Source: Oscillibacter valericigenes Sjm18-20 (GTDB lineage: Bacteria; Bacillota; Clostridia; Oscillospirales; Oscillospiraceae). Taken from it: 64,000 nucleotides of DNA. Position numbers and translations under genes: made by a program. The stretch covers positions 1,364,001 through 1,428,000 of the forward strand of contig AP012044.1 of the NCBI GenBank assembly GCA_000283575.1, in the 5' to 3' direction. The notes under the pieces were generated by a model, which made no database searches, was not told where the DNA came from, and saw only the letters and a program-made list of their open reading frames with translations. Below, one piece after another: positions 51,233 to 58,473 of this stretch. Numbering within the stretch: the first letter of the stretch is position 1; every line of letters starts with the position of its first letter.

Positions 51233-51772
51233 TTATCGTGCCACGAGGGTTTGCATCACTTCGGCTGTCCGGATCGCAACACCCCGCAAATCTTCCGCGT
51301 TGGGCCGATTTGAGATGTCGCCCAGTTTTCCAACACGGCTGCCCTCTTCCCAGCCCCGAAACCGTCCGGGAACATACCACTCATCCAACACCCAGAAGCC
51401 CATATGCTCAAAGAACTGCCCCAGATACTTTCCAGCAACCAGTCCCTCGTTTAAACCGGTATGCACCCCGGAAAAGGTGCAGAAGACCACGCCGAACTTT
51501 CCCGGCTTCCGGGGTGCGCCGATGGGGCGGACGCCATGGCGGGCGCGATCCATCTCGGCTTTCAGGTATTTGCAAACAGGCTCCGGCGGAATCCACTGGA
51601 TGGACGGCGCGCCCAGAAACACCAGATCGTAAGCGTCAAAATCAATTTCCAGCCCCTCCGTAATTTGAACAATGTCCGGCTGTGTTCCTGCCGCGCACAC
51701 CGCGTCCGCAATGGTCGCCGCCACTTTCTTCGTATTACCGCTGGCGCTGAAATACAGAATCAAGCTTTTCAT
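51233..51772 (-). CDS. Flavodoxin family protein
   Basis: The start at 51772 gives MKSLILYFSASGNTKKVAAT, the FMN-phosphate-binding loop SASGNTKK. LVFLGAPSIQWIPPEPVCKYL follows. The 179-residue length is normal for a flavodoxin-like protein, with a C-terminal extension (WEEGSRVGKLGD). It is divergent from the AraC regulator at 51905, which probably controls it. Confidence 0.82.
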   Translation of the reverse strand: MKSLILYFSASGNTKKVAATIADAVCAAGTQPDIVQITEGLEIDFDAYDLVFLGAPSIQWIPPEPVCKYLKAEMDRARHGVRPIGAPRKPGKFGVVFCTFSGVHTGLNEGLVAGKYLGQFFEHMGFWVLDEWYVPGRFRGWEEGSRVGKLGDISNRPNAEDLRGVAIRTAEVMQTLVAR

Positions 51773-51904
51773 ATCTATTCCTCCATGCAGATAAATTTGT
51801 GATTTCACGTCATCCGTGATACACTCAGTATACGGTGTATTGACTGGAGCCGCATGAATCATTTCACCGCAAATAAGCACAATATTGACTTTTGGAGGAT
51901 TGGC

Positions 51905-52759
51905 ATGGAGAACACGCTTTTGAAGCTGACCGATACGGCGTTTCCGCTTCAGGTCATTGAACACCGCAAGTCCAAGCTCGGAACGCTTTTTCCGACGCAT
52001 CTGCATGACCATCATTTGCAGCTCTTTTATTTTCTCACCGGAAGCGCGCGCATCTATGTAAATCAGACGCCGTTTACGCTGGACGCCCCGGTCATTCTGC
52101 TGGTCAACCCCGGTGAGCTGCACTACGGGGAGGAACTCTCCGGTGAAACGCATTATTTCGTCTATCGCGTTGACCTGAATCTGATGGAGCGTCAATCCGG
52201 GGCCGCCATACAATGCCTGCGGGCGCTGAAAGCTGGGCCGCTGCAAAACCGGCTTTCAGCCGATGATAATGCTATTGCCGCCCCGCTCCTGCAGCTGATC
52301 TCCGTTTGCCGAGAGCGCCCGAACGGTTACGAGCTGACACTTCTCGGTATTGTCTTTTCCCTGCTTGGCACGCTACTCCACACTTACAGCCGGGAAAACT
52401 GCTGCCGCTCTGAGGTGCTGATGAAAAAGCAGCAACGGTTTGCCGCCGTCTTTTCCTATCTTGAAAAGCATTACGCCCAGCCCATCTCGCTGCGGGACGC
52501 GGCGGCGCAGGTGCGGCTGTCCGAGAGCTATTTCTGCCGCCTGTTCCGCCAGAGTACTGGGCGGACGCCGATAGAGTATCTGAACCGGCTGCGAATTGAA
52601 AAAGCTGTAGACCTGCTGAATCAGGGCGGCTACAACGTGACGGAGGCAGCCATGGTGGTCGGCTTCGATGATGCGAATTACTTTTCCAGAGTGTTTAAGA
52701 AATATATGTCCCAGTCCCCGGAGCATTATCTTAAAAATGACCGCCGCTATTATCTCTAA
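51905..52759 (+). CDS. AraC-family transcriptional regulator
   Basis: The start at 51905 follows TTGGAGGATTGGC. The 284-residue protein has an N-terminal cupin domain (FPTHLHDHHLQLFYFLTGSA, with possible metal or ligand His). The C-terminal double HTH reads ISLRDAAAQVRLSESYFCRL ... GYNVTEAAMVVGFDDANYFSRVFKKYMSQSP. Its position suggests it controls the divergent flavodoxin. Confidence 0.88.
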   Translation: MENTLLKLTDTAFPLQVIEHRKSKLGTLFPTHLHDHHLQLFYFLTGSARIYVNQTPFTLDAPVILLVNPGELHYGEELSGETHYFVYRVDLNLMERQSGAAIQCLRALKAGPLQNRLSADDNAIAAPLLQLISVCRERPNGYELTLLGIVFSLLGTLLHTYSRENCCRSEVLMKKQQRFAAVFSYLEKHYAQPISLRDAAAQVRLSESYFCRLFRQSTGRTPIEYLNRLRIEKAVDLLNQGGYNVTEAAMVVGFDDANYFSRVFKKYMSQSPEHYLKNDRRYYL

Positions 52760-52851
52760 TTATATTTTCATGCAAATGTGTTAGATTTCCTTAATTGAGA
52801 AAAGAGGCAACATCATGGACAAGCGTTTGATGCGGGAACAGCATGAATAAG

Positions 52852-52890
52852 AAGGGCGCACTCTCCTGCAAAGGAAAGGTGCGCCCTTTT
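52852..52890 (+). terminator. Terminator downstream of the AraC gene
   Basis: AAGGGCGCAC (52852-52861) pairs with GTGCGCCCTT (52879-52888) and is followed by TT. Bases 52760-52851 contain no gene. Confidence 0.75.
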
Positions 52891-52951
52891 ATGAACTGCG
52901 GTGAACTCGATATAGGAAAGATTCGCTTAAGCCAAAAGAAAAGACGATCTG

Positions 52952-54127
52952 CTATCTTTGCACAATAGCCAGCACATCCTCAAGCGCAATAGCGCCCACC
53001 GTTTCACGTTTACTTTGACTGCGCCTAGGTTCCTCCTGCGCGTGGCCAAGGCGCACCTTGGCAAGGACGCTGTCCGTTTTGGCAAGCCCAAAGTTGGCGG
53101 GGGATTTCAAAAACGCTTCGAGCGCTTCGATTTTCGCCTTTTCCCACCACGAAACAAGCACGGTCATGCGCACCTGCCGCACGTCATCCTGCCCGCGCAG
53201 TACACGAAATTCTATCAGCTCACACGGATATCCCGCTTTTTCCATCGCCGCCTGTACGGTTTCGCGCATGACGGACCACTCAGCGGCATCCAACGGCTGC
53301 TCCACTTCAATGACCGTATCGTACCCAAAACGCGTATGCAGCTCTTTTGCCAGCAAGGGAACTGTTTCCACCAGTGTCTGCGCGGGAATGCCCTCTCTGG
53401 GCAGAAGGGAGAAAAATGCCCTCCTGCGGCCGCAGCCGTAGTCATCGATCTGCACACCGCAGATCGGTGCCGCGCCGGGGCAAAGCTCTCTGACGGCACG
53501 CCGCAGTGCGTCCAATTCCTCCGGCGTAGCCACCTCGCCCATTAGCCGCTCTACACTTTCGGAGATAGATTTGACGGCATTATAGAGAATCAAAAGCGCA
53601 ACGGCAAAGCCAAACCAGCCGTCCACCTGCCATTGAAACCAGTGATTAAACAACAGCGAGCAAAGTACGGCAAAGGTGGACACCGCGTCGCAAAGGCTGT
53701 CCAGCGCGACGGATTTCAGAGACAAAAGCCCCTGCGCCCGGCTCTTTTTGCTGTTATAAAAATACAGAAACACCTTGACCACGATGGAGGCCAGCAGAAT
53801 TGACAGCGTCAGCCATGAGAACACGGTGTCGCCGGGGGACTTGATCGCCGCAACAGAGCTTTGCAGCAGCTCCAAGCCCATTAGAAGAATGAACATGGAG
53901 GTAATGAGCGCGATGATCCACTCAAATTTTCCATGCCCGTCTGGGTGGCGCTGCCCCGGCCCCAGCGAAGCGACTTTGACGCCAAGCGACGCAAGACAGA
54001 CCGTGCCCGCGTCGGTCAGGTTGTTAAAAGCGTCCGCCATGACAGACACAGAACCGGACAGCCTTCCTGCGAGGAATTTTCCCGCGAATAGCAATAAATT
54101 CAAAATCACACCAACTATTTTGACCAT
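52952..54127 (-). CDS. Cation diffusion facilitator (CDF) transporter
   Basis: A 391-residue exporter with about six membrane segments. Metal-site residues lie in VMADAFNNLTDAG and HPDGHGKFEWI. The second site helix is SVALDSLCDAVSTFAVL. An unusually long cytoplasmic C-terminal part (about 190 residues) contains a CDF-C domain and an extra region. It is the last gene of a MarR-DtxR-CDF operon, which suggests Mn or Fe export, inferred from DtxR control. Confidence 0.88.
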   Translation of the reverse strand: MVKIVGVILNLLLFAGKFLAGRLSGSVSVMADAFNNLTDAGTVCLASLGVKVASLGPGQRHPDGHGKFEWIIALITSMFILLMGLELLQSSVAAIKSPGDTVFSWLTLSILLASIVVKVFLYFYNSKKSRAQGLLSLKSVALDSLCDAVSTFAVLCSLLFNHWFQWQVDGWFGFAVALLILYNAVKSISESVERLMGEVATPEELDALRRAVRELCPGAAPICGVQIDDYGCGRRRAFFSLLPREGIPAQTLVETVPLLAKELHTRFGYDTVIEVEQPLDAAEWSVMRETVQAAMEKAGYPCELIEFRVLRGQDDVRQVRMTVLVSWWEKAKIEALEAFLKSPANFGLAKTDSVLAKVRLGHAQEEPRRSQSKRETVGAIALEDVLAIVQR

Positions 54128-54130
54128 TCC

Positions 54131-54496
54131 CTATCCCGTCATATCGGACGCAAAATAATTTTTCAGCGCCGCAAAGCTGTCCGAGCTGATTGCGTGCTCC
54201 ACCTTGTGCGCGTCTATACCAGCGCGTTCCGGCGAGACGCCAAGCGAAACGAGAAAGCGGGTAAGAAAATGATATCTCTGCAAAATCTCGTTTGCCGCAT
54301 CTTGGCCACTTTGTGTAAGCTCAACGCCATTTTCATCAATATACGCAAGACCGTTTGCGCATAGCCCCTTGAGCGCAATGCTTACGCTTGGCTTTGAAAA
54401 ACCCATATACTCGGCAATGTCGATTGCTCGGACACAGCTGCGCTCACCTTTGAGCGTCAGAATCGCCTTGAGATAATCCTCCCGCGATTCACTCAT
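54131..54496 (-). CDS. DtxR/MntR-family metalloregulator I
   Basis: The start at 54496 (MSESREDYLKAILTLKG) follows GGAGGACGG; the longer frame runs inside the MarR gene. The 121-residue protein has the winged helix (VRAIDIAEYMGFSKPSVSIALKGL) and a metal-binding/dimer part with HFLTRFLVSLGV and HKVEHAISSDSF. It overlaps marR by 8 bases and is followed 3 bases later by the CDF gene. It probably regulates the CDF pump. Confidence 0.85.
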   Translation of the reverse strand: MSESREDYLKAILTLKGERSCVRAIDIAEYMGFSKPSVSIALKGLCANGLAYIDENGVELTQSGQDAANEILQRYHFLTRFLVSLGVSPERAGIDAHKVEHAISSDSFAALKNYFASDMTG

Positions 54497-55007
54497 TGCC
54501 GTCCTCCTGCGTGTCGGCGCCATAGCCCCGGTGCCGCCCATGGTGAAAGCTGCGTCCGAAATGTCCCCGCCCGCCCATGTCCGGCATCCGCGCCGAAAGG
54601 GAAGCCTCCACCTGACGCAGCGTATCAAGCAATTCCTGCTGCTTTTCGGGCGACAGCGCCGAAAACAGGTCGCTTCCACCGGTTTCCTCACTGACTGCTT
54701 GTCTGCCTTTTTCCGTAAGGCGTACAACGACGCTACGGCGATCCGTTTCAGACGGGACGCGGGTGACATAGCCGCTGTTTTCCAACTTGGCAAGCAACTC
54801 GCCCACCGACTGCGGGCGTACGCCCATCAACTCGCACAACTCCTTTTGTGTCATTTCAGGCTTGAGCCGCAGGAGCTTCAGCACACGCCCCTGCCCGCTA
54901 AAGGAGCTTGCCATCGAACCATTCATCCGCTCAATATGCGTATATCGGATAATTGTTCCGTAGAGAGACATAAACTGTTCCAATAACTGTCGATCCATTT
55001 CTGCCAT
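54489..55007 (-). CDS. MarR-family regulator
   Basis: A 172-residue protein with a MarR winged helix (MTQKELCELMGVRPQSVGEL and LENSGYVTRVPSETDRRSVV) and a Gly/His-rich tail (GHFGRSFHHGRHRGYG) that could bind metal. It is the first gene of the operon. Three AGGTACCT sites lie directly upstream, so it probably represses its own promoter. Confidence 0.88.
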   Translation of the reverse strand: MAEMDRQLLEQFMSLYGTIIRYTHIERMNGSMASSFSGQGRVLKLLRLKPEMTQKELCELMGVRPQSVGELLAKLENSGYVTRVPSETDRRSVVVRLTEKGRQAVSEETGGSDLFSALSPEKQQELLDTLRQVEASLSARMPDMGGRGHFGRSFHHGRHRGYGADTQEDGNE

Positions 55008-55035
55008 TGCTCTTATCCTTTCACTTAAATAAATT

Positions 55036-55106
55036 CACAGGTACCTTACAGTTTTAAATTATAAAGGTACCTGTGTAAAAAGTCAAGATTTTTTTCAGGT
55101 ACCTTT
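55036..55106 (-). promoter_or_regulatory. MarR-operon promoter with three AGGTACCT operators
   Basis: On the minus strand TTGACT (55081-55086), 17 bases, TATAAT (55058-55063). CACAGGTACCTT (55036-55047) is a perfect inverted repeat of AAGGTACCTGTG (55064-55075), which fills the spacer. A third site, CAGGTACCTTT, is at 55096-55106. Binding by the MarR or DtxR product is inferred. Confidence 0.75.
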
Positions 55107-55108
55107 AT

Positions 55109-55153
55109 AAAAAAGCCAAAGCCACACAAAACTGTGCGGCTTCGGCTTTTTTT
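55109..55153. terminator. Terminator upstream of the MarR promoter
   Basis: An imperfect hairpin AAAAAAGCC AAAGCC ... GGCTTCGGCTTTTTTT ends a leftward or rightward transcript from the decayed hydrolase region. Confidence 0.65.
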
Positions 55154-55202
55154 AAGAGAAGGAAAAGCGTATCGTTTATAGATACGCCGTCACTGCGGAG
55201 TT

Positions 55203-55620
55203 AAATTACAGGCATGGAAAGCGAGAAAAGCGCGTGAGAACTGATGCTTGGCTGATTCACCATCAGTCCAAGCATTTCCTTCTTAGCCACTGCCTTATTA
55301 TAGAGCAATCAGCAAAATAAGCCTGTAGCCGATGCAGATGGGAATTCGGACGGACATTTTTTCACCCTTGGGCGACAGATTGGTGCCATTCAAGATAATC
55401 TTTTCACCGTATTGCGGATATTTGGGCGCAAACAGTAACGCAGTATTAGCACCGTCTGAAAAGCCGAGAATATGAGGTTTTTGATATTTTTGCCGCCCAA
55501 AATGCCCTCAAATCCTCGGCAAACTGCCCAAGCGTAAAAGGCGCGGCGCTGTGCGGCGATTGTTCGTGGCCGTGGGCATCCACTGCAATGACGCGCGCCG
55601 CTACGCCAGAAAGCCAACGC
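55203..55620 (-). pseudogene. Alpha/beta-hydrolase pseudogene
   Basis: On the minus strand pieces of one hydrolase appear in three frames: VIAVDAHGHEQSPHSAAPFT then LGQFAEDL, next GFSDGANTALLFAPKYPQYG with KIILNGTNLSPKGEKMS, then EMLGLMVNQPSISSHALFSL. Two frameshifts and two stops interrupt it. GFSDG holds a Ser where GxSxG is expected. The start is missing, overlapped by the methyltransferase end. Confidence 0.75.
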
Positions 55621-56233
55621 CACTGGCGATCAGCAGGAGCAGTAAGCCAGTGATCTCAGCGTTTGAGAGCAGGCAGCGCGTGACTTTTTGCTGATATACG
55701 CGGTATTTCTCTCCAAAAAGCGGGATCAGATCGTACTTTTCCTCTGCCAGCGCGTGAAATAGATAGAATACGGCGATAAAAACCGCTGCCAGCATACACC
55801 AGAGCGAATGCATGGACAGCAGAAAACCGGATTGCAGAACAACGAACGAGCCGTACATCGGATGGCGCATCTTCGCATAGCAACCGGTGGTCAGGAGCGA
55901 CTGGGGCGCGGCTGTGTTCTCGCATTTGACGCTGTGGTTTTCCCGCGTGATTCTGGCAAGACGCAAGGCTCCGTAAATGTGGATCAAGAGTCCTGCGGCG
56001 AAATATCCCGCGTCGATCTTCAGAAAGTTCATACCCCAAAGCGTAAACCAATCGCCGGAACCGCTCCATGCCAATACATCGGGAACCAAGGTCTGCATCC
56101 ACTTGAAAAGCAGAAACAGCGCGCCATATTCAAGGATGGACCAGATCACCGCGCCGACAATCCGCGGCGTTTTTGCGGAAGTGAGCATCTCGTAATGCTT
56201 ATCAAGATGGAGCTTTTTTTCATAATCCAACAT
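55601..56233 (-). CDS. Isoprenylcysteine methyltransferase-like membrane protein
   Basis: A 210-residue protein with about five membrane segments. The ICMT/PEMT motif is GCYAKMRHPMYGSFVVLQSG, and EEKYDLIPLFGEKYRVYQQKV is the family C-terminal motif. Such bacterial proteins methylate unknown small or lipid substrates. It lies between the condensation-like gene and the broken hydrolase on the minus strand. Confidence 0.82.
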   Translation of the reverse strand: MLDYEKKLHLDKHYEMLTSAKTPRIVGAVIWSILEYGALFLLFKWMQTLVPDVLAWSGSGDWFTLWGMNFLKIDAGYFAAGLLIHIYGALRLARITRENHSVKCENTAAPQSLLTTGCYAKMRHPMYGSFVVLQSGFLLSMHSLWCMLAAVFIAVFYLFHALAEEKYDLIPLFGEKYRVYQQKVTRCLLSNAEITGLLLLLIASGVGFLA

Positions 56234-56294
56234 ACCTTATTATACCTCCCCAATATACCTGGCCTTTCCGACAAATATCGCGCGTCCCTTGTGC

Positions 56295-57356
56295 TCACTC
56301 TCGTCCCACCATGATGTTAAGCTGCCGCTCCGCCTTGCTATGGAATCCTCCCAACGTGGCGATCGCCGCCGTTTCGGTAAGGGAAGGCGTGAGGGTAAGG
56401 TAGCACGCCAGAATGAGCATTAGCTTTCTATTGTCCCCAATGCAGCGCTTGACCTGACGGTGAAGCGCCTGCGCATTCTTTATTAGATCGCCTCCGTGTG
56501 GGGCGGCGACGCCGATTGCGGAGGCATAGTTTCCCAAAGCGCTGCTGCTGTAGGACTTTAAAAAGCGGCGGATATCCGCGGCAATGATGACCTTTCTTGC
56601 GCCTGACGCCCGGAAAAGCCGCGCCAGCAGCAGATCGTTGATTGAAATTCCGTTCTCCTTGCATAGCCCCAACAGTTTGTCGGTTTCAGGTTGTTTCAGT
56701 GATGACAGCCTGTGCTCCACCGGGTTTTCTGCCGTGAAACGCGCCGCAAACGTGGCATACTCTTCATAGGTAACGCTCTCTTTTCCCTTTGCCCAGCACT
56801 TGTTTGCCCAGTGCATGAGAAAGCGGTTCATACGGGTCAAGGCGCTGCCGCTGGGTAGATCGTCCATGCTTCTGATCAGCCGTTCTTCAACCGCTACTGG
56901 CGCTTTTTTACCTGCATACGCTTCTGCAAACTCGCAGGCAAGGGAGGCGATGGCGCGCCCGTCACCCAAAAGATGGTGAGCGATGAAAAGTACCTGAAAG
57001 CCGTCCGCATCGGGGTAAAGGACTACCTTCAAAAGGCCACTTTCAAAGACATTCCAATTTGGCCTCCCGATTTCGGCGTAATCGCTCCAAAGTGTTTGGG
57101 GCATATCCCTTTCGCTGGCCTCAATTCTGGATTTTTCGCCCACTGCGTAATAGAGCTTCTCGGCATCCTCCCGCGCGACCACACTGCGTAAAAAAGGATG
57201 TGCCTGTGCCAGCAGCTCCAGCACTGCATTTGCCCTCTCGCTGCTGTACGCCGCGCTTATGCGCACAAGAATCCCAAAGTGCATATTGGGGCACATAAAG
57301 TGCGCCCGCTCGGAAAGAATGTATTGTCTTTCTATATAGCTCACCTCATTTTGCAA
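56295..57356 (-). CDS. Condensation/acyltransferase-domain protein, C-terminally short
   Basis: A 353-residue protein with the HHxxxDG-type motif AHHLLGDGRA (about residues 126-135) and the family helix NGISINDLLLARLFRA. It resembles stand-alone condensation or alcohol-acyltransferase proteins, usually about 430 residues. After GGFHSKAERQL it stops early, so the tail is probably lost and activity is uncertain. Its start overlaps the DtxR II gene by 16 bases, so the two form an operon. Confidence 0.65.
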   Translation of the reverse strand: MQNEVSYIERQYILSERAHFMCPNMHFGILVRISAAYSSERANAVLELLAQAHPFLRSVVAREDAEKLYYAVGEKSRIEASERDMPQTLWSDYAEIGRPNWNVFESGLLKVVLYPDADGFQVLFIAHHLLGDGRAIASLACEFAEAYAGKKAPVAVEERLIRSMDDLPSGSALTRMNRFLMHWANKCWAKGKESVTYEEYATFAARFTAENPVEHRLSSLKQPETDKLLGLCKENGISINDLLLARLFRASGARKVIIAADIRRFLKSYSSSALGNYASAIGVAAPHGGDLIKNAQALHRQVKRCIGDNRKLMLILACYLTLTPSLTETAAIATLGGFHSKAERQLNIMVGRE

Positions 57357-57712
57357 TTGGCGTGCTTACATATGGCTTGAAATGTCTTCTCGCTGATGTC
57401 ATGCTCTATTTTGCAGGCATCCTCACGAGCCGTCTCCTCATCCACGCCCAGATGAATCAAAAATTCCGAGAGCAGTCTGTGGCGGGTGTACATTCGCTCT
57501 GCAATTTCCAAACCGGAATCCGTGAGCGTAATCAAACGGTCGCCGTCCATCGTGATGTAGCCACCCTCGCGCAGACGCTTCGTGGCATAGCTGACGCTGG
57601 GCTTTGTGACGCCCAACTGCTCCGCTATATCCAGCGAACGGATAAAGCCGTACTTTTCCTTCATCATTAGCATTGCCTCAAGATAATCCTCGGAGGCTTT
57701 TAGTATTTTCAT
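57341..57712 (-). CDS. DtxR-family metalloregulator II
   Basis: The start at 57712 (MKILKASEDYLEAMLMMKEK) matches the family. The 123-residue protein has the winged helix (RSLDIAEQLGVTKPSVSYATKRL) and metal ligand region HRLLSEFLIHLGV, CKIEHDIS. It is short, lacking an SH3-like domain, as in MntR-type proteins. Several GGTTAG-type boxes lie between it and the divergent feoA remnant and before the ABC pair, so it probably senses iron or manganese. Confidence 0.87.
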   Translation of the reverse strand: MKILKASEDYLEAMLMMKEKYGFIRSLDIAEQLGVTKPSVSYATKRLREGGYITMDGDRLITLTDSGLEIAERMYTRHRLLSEFLIHLGVDEETAREDACKIEHDISEKTFQAICKHANCKMR

Positions 57713-57752
57713 GGCAAACTGAACCAACCTTCCATTCAAGATACATCATATA

Positions 57753-57893
57753 GGTTAACATACTCTAACCGAAACTTCAAGTTCCGAGAAAGAAGTTTAA
57801 AAAGGGTTGACATCGTAGGTTAGAGATGTTAAACTCAAAATGGTTAGAAAGCGCTAACCGTTTTTAAGGCCTTTGGAGTTAGCTCACGCTAAC
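57753..57893. promoter_or_regulatory. DtxR-type operator array and rightward promoter
   Basis: Four boxes: GGTTAA-N6-CTAACC (57753-57770), GGTTAG-N6-TAAACT (57818-57835), GGTTAG-N6-CTAACC (57842-57859) and GTTAGC-tcac-GCTAAC (57878-57893). The second fills the spacer and -10 of a promoter TTGACA (57807-57812), 17 bases, TAAACT (57830-57835). The array lies in front of the feoA remnant and the DtxR II gene. Confidence 0.75.
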
Positions 57894-57919
57894 TGCGGGA
57901 AATGAAGAGGGGGGCTATA

Positions 57920-58066
57920 ATGCCGCTATCAATGGCAAGGTCAGGAGAGACAGTAACTATTCGCAAGGTCACAGGTAAGGACGAGGTGCGTCAGCATCTG
58001 CCTATGAGCAAAACTGTACAGGCGGATCGGAAAGACGGCGAAAGGACATACTGTGCTGGAGTTTGA
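57920..58066 (+). pseudogene. feoA: Truncated FeoA
   Basis: The frame begins MPLSMARSGETVTIRKVTGK and continues to about DEVRQHL, the first third of an FeoA ferrous-iron protein. It then jumps into unrelated sequence and stops after 48 codons. The full gene is about 75 codons and is normally followed by feoB, which is absent. The DtxR-type operators remain in front. A deletion joined the feoA start to the hydrolase remnant. Confidence 0.7.
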
Positions 58067-58380
58067 AGCGACGGACGCCTTGTCTGAGAAAATAAATGAG
58101 GCCAGAAAAGGAATTCGCTTATCCAAACTACGCTTCACTGTTCAGGATATGTTTCAACTGCCTTATTGGCCCAATACCTGTCTGCTATGTGCACCTATGA
58201 TTACGACATGGCGGAACAGGGCGGCACCGTTTTTACCCGACAATATACACTGGCAAGCGGCGGTACCTACTGCGATTGCCGCGGTTTCAAGAATTCTTCG
58301 GCAGTCACGAGAGATGATATTTATTGTCCAAATGGAGCCAAACCTCGCCCGCTTTGAGTGGAACGAAATGAAGAAAATCG
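58067..58380 (+). pseudogene. L-2-amino-thiazoline-4-carboxylic acid hydrolase-like remnant
   Basis: Two frames carry pieces. One reads LEFEATDALSEKINEARKGI. The other, from 58166, reads YLSAMCTYDYDMAEQGGTVF then TRQYTLASGGTYCDC, which matches the C-terminal DY(T)MA ... LASGG.YCD motif of ATC-hydrolase-like proteins. It is frameshifted near 58165 and lacks a start. Confidence 0.55.
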
Positions 58381-58393
58381 TATAATACCCAAT

Positions 58394-58447
58394 AAAAGGT
58401 GCCGCAGGACACCTTTTCGCAGGATATGCGGTTAGATAAATCTAATT
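58394..58447 (+). promoter_or_regulatory. Hairpin terminator and DtxR-type box before the ABC exporter pair
   Basis: AAAAGGTG (58394-58401) pairs with CACCTTTT (58410-58417). GGTTAG-N6-CTAATT (58430-58447) has the same 6-6-6 layout as the boxes at 57753-57859. AGAAGGGGGAG follows before the start codon. Confidence 0.6.
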
Positions 58448-58473
58448 AAAGTATAAGAGAAGGGGGAGAATTT

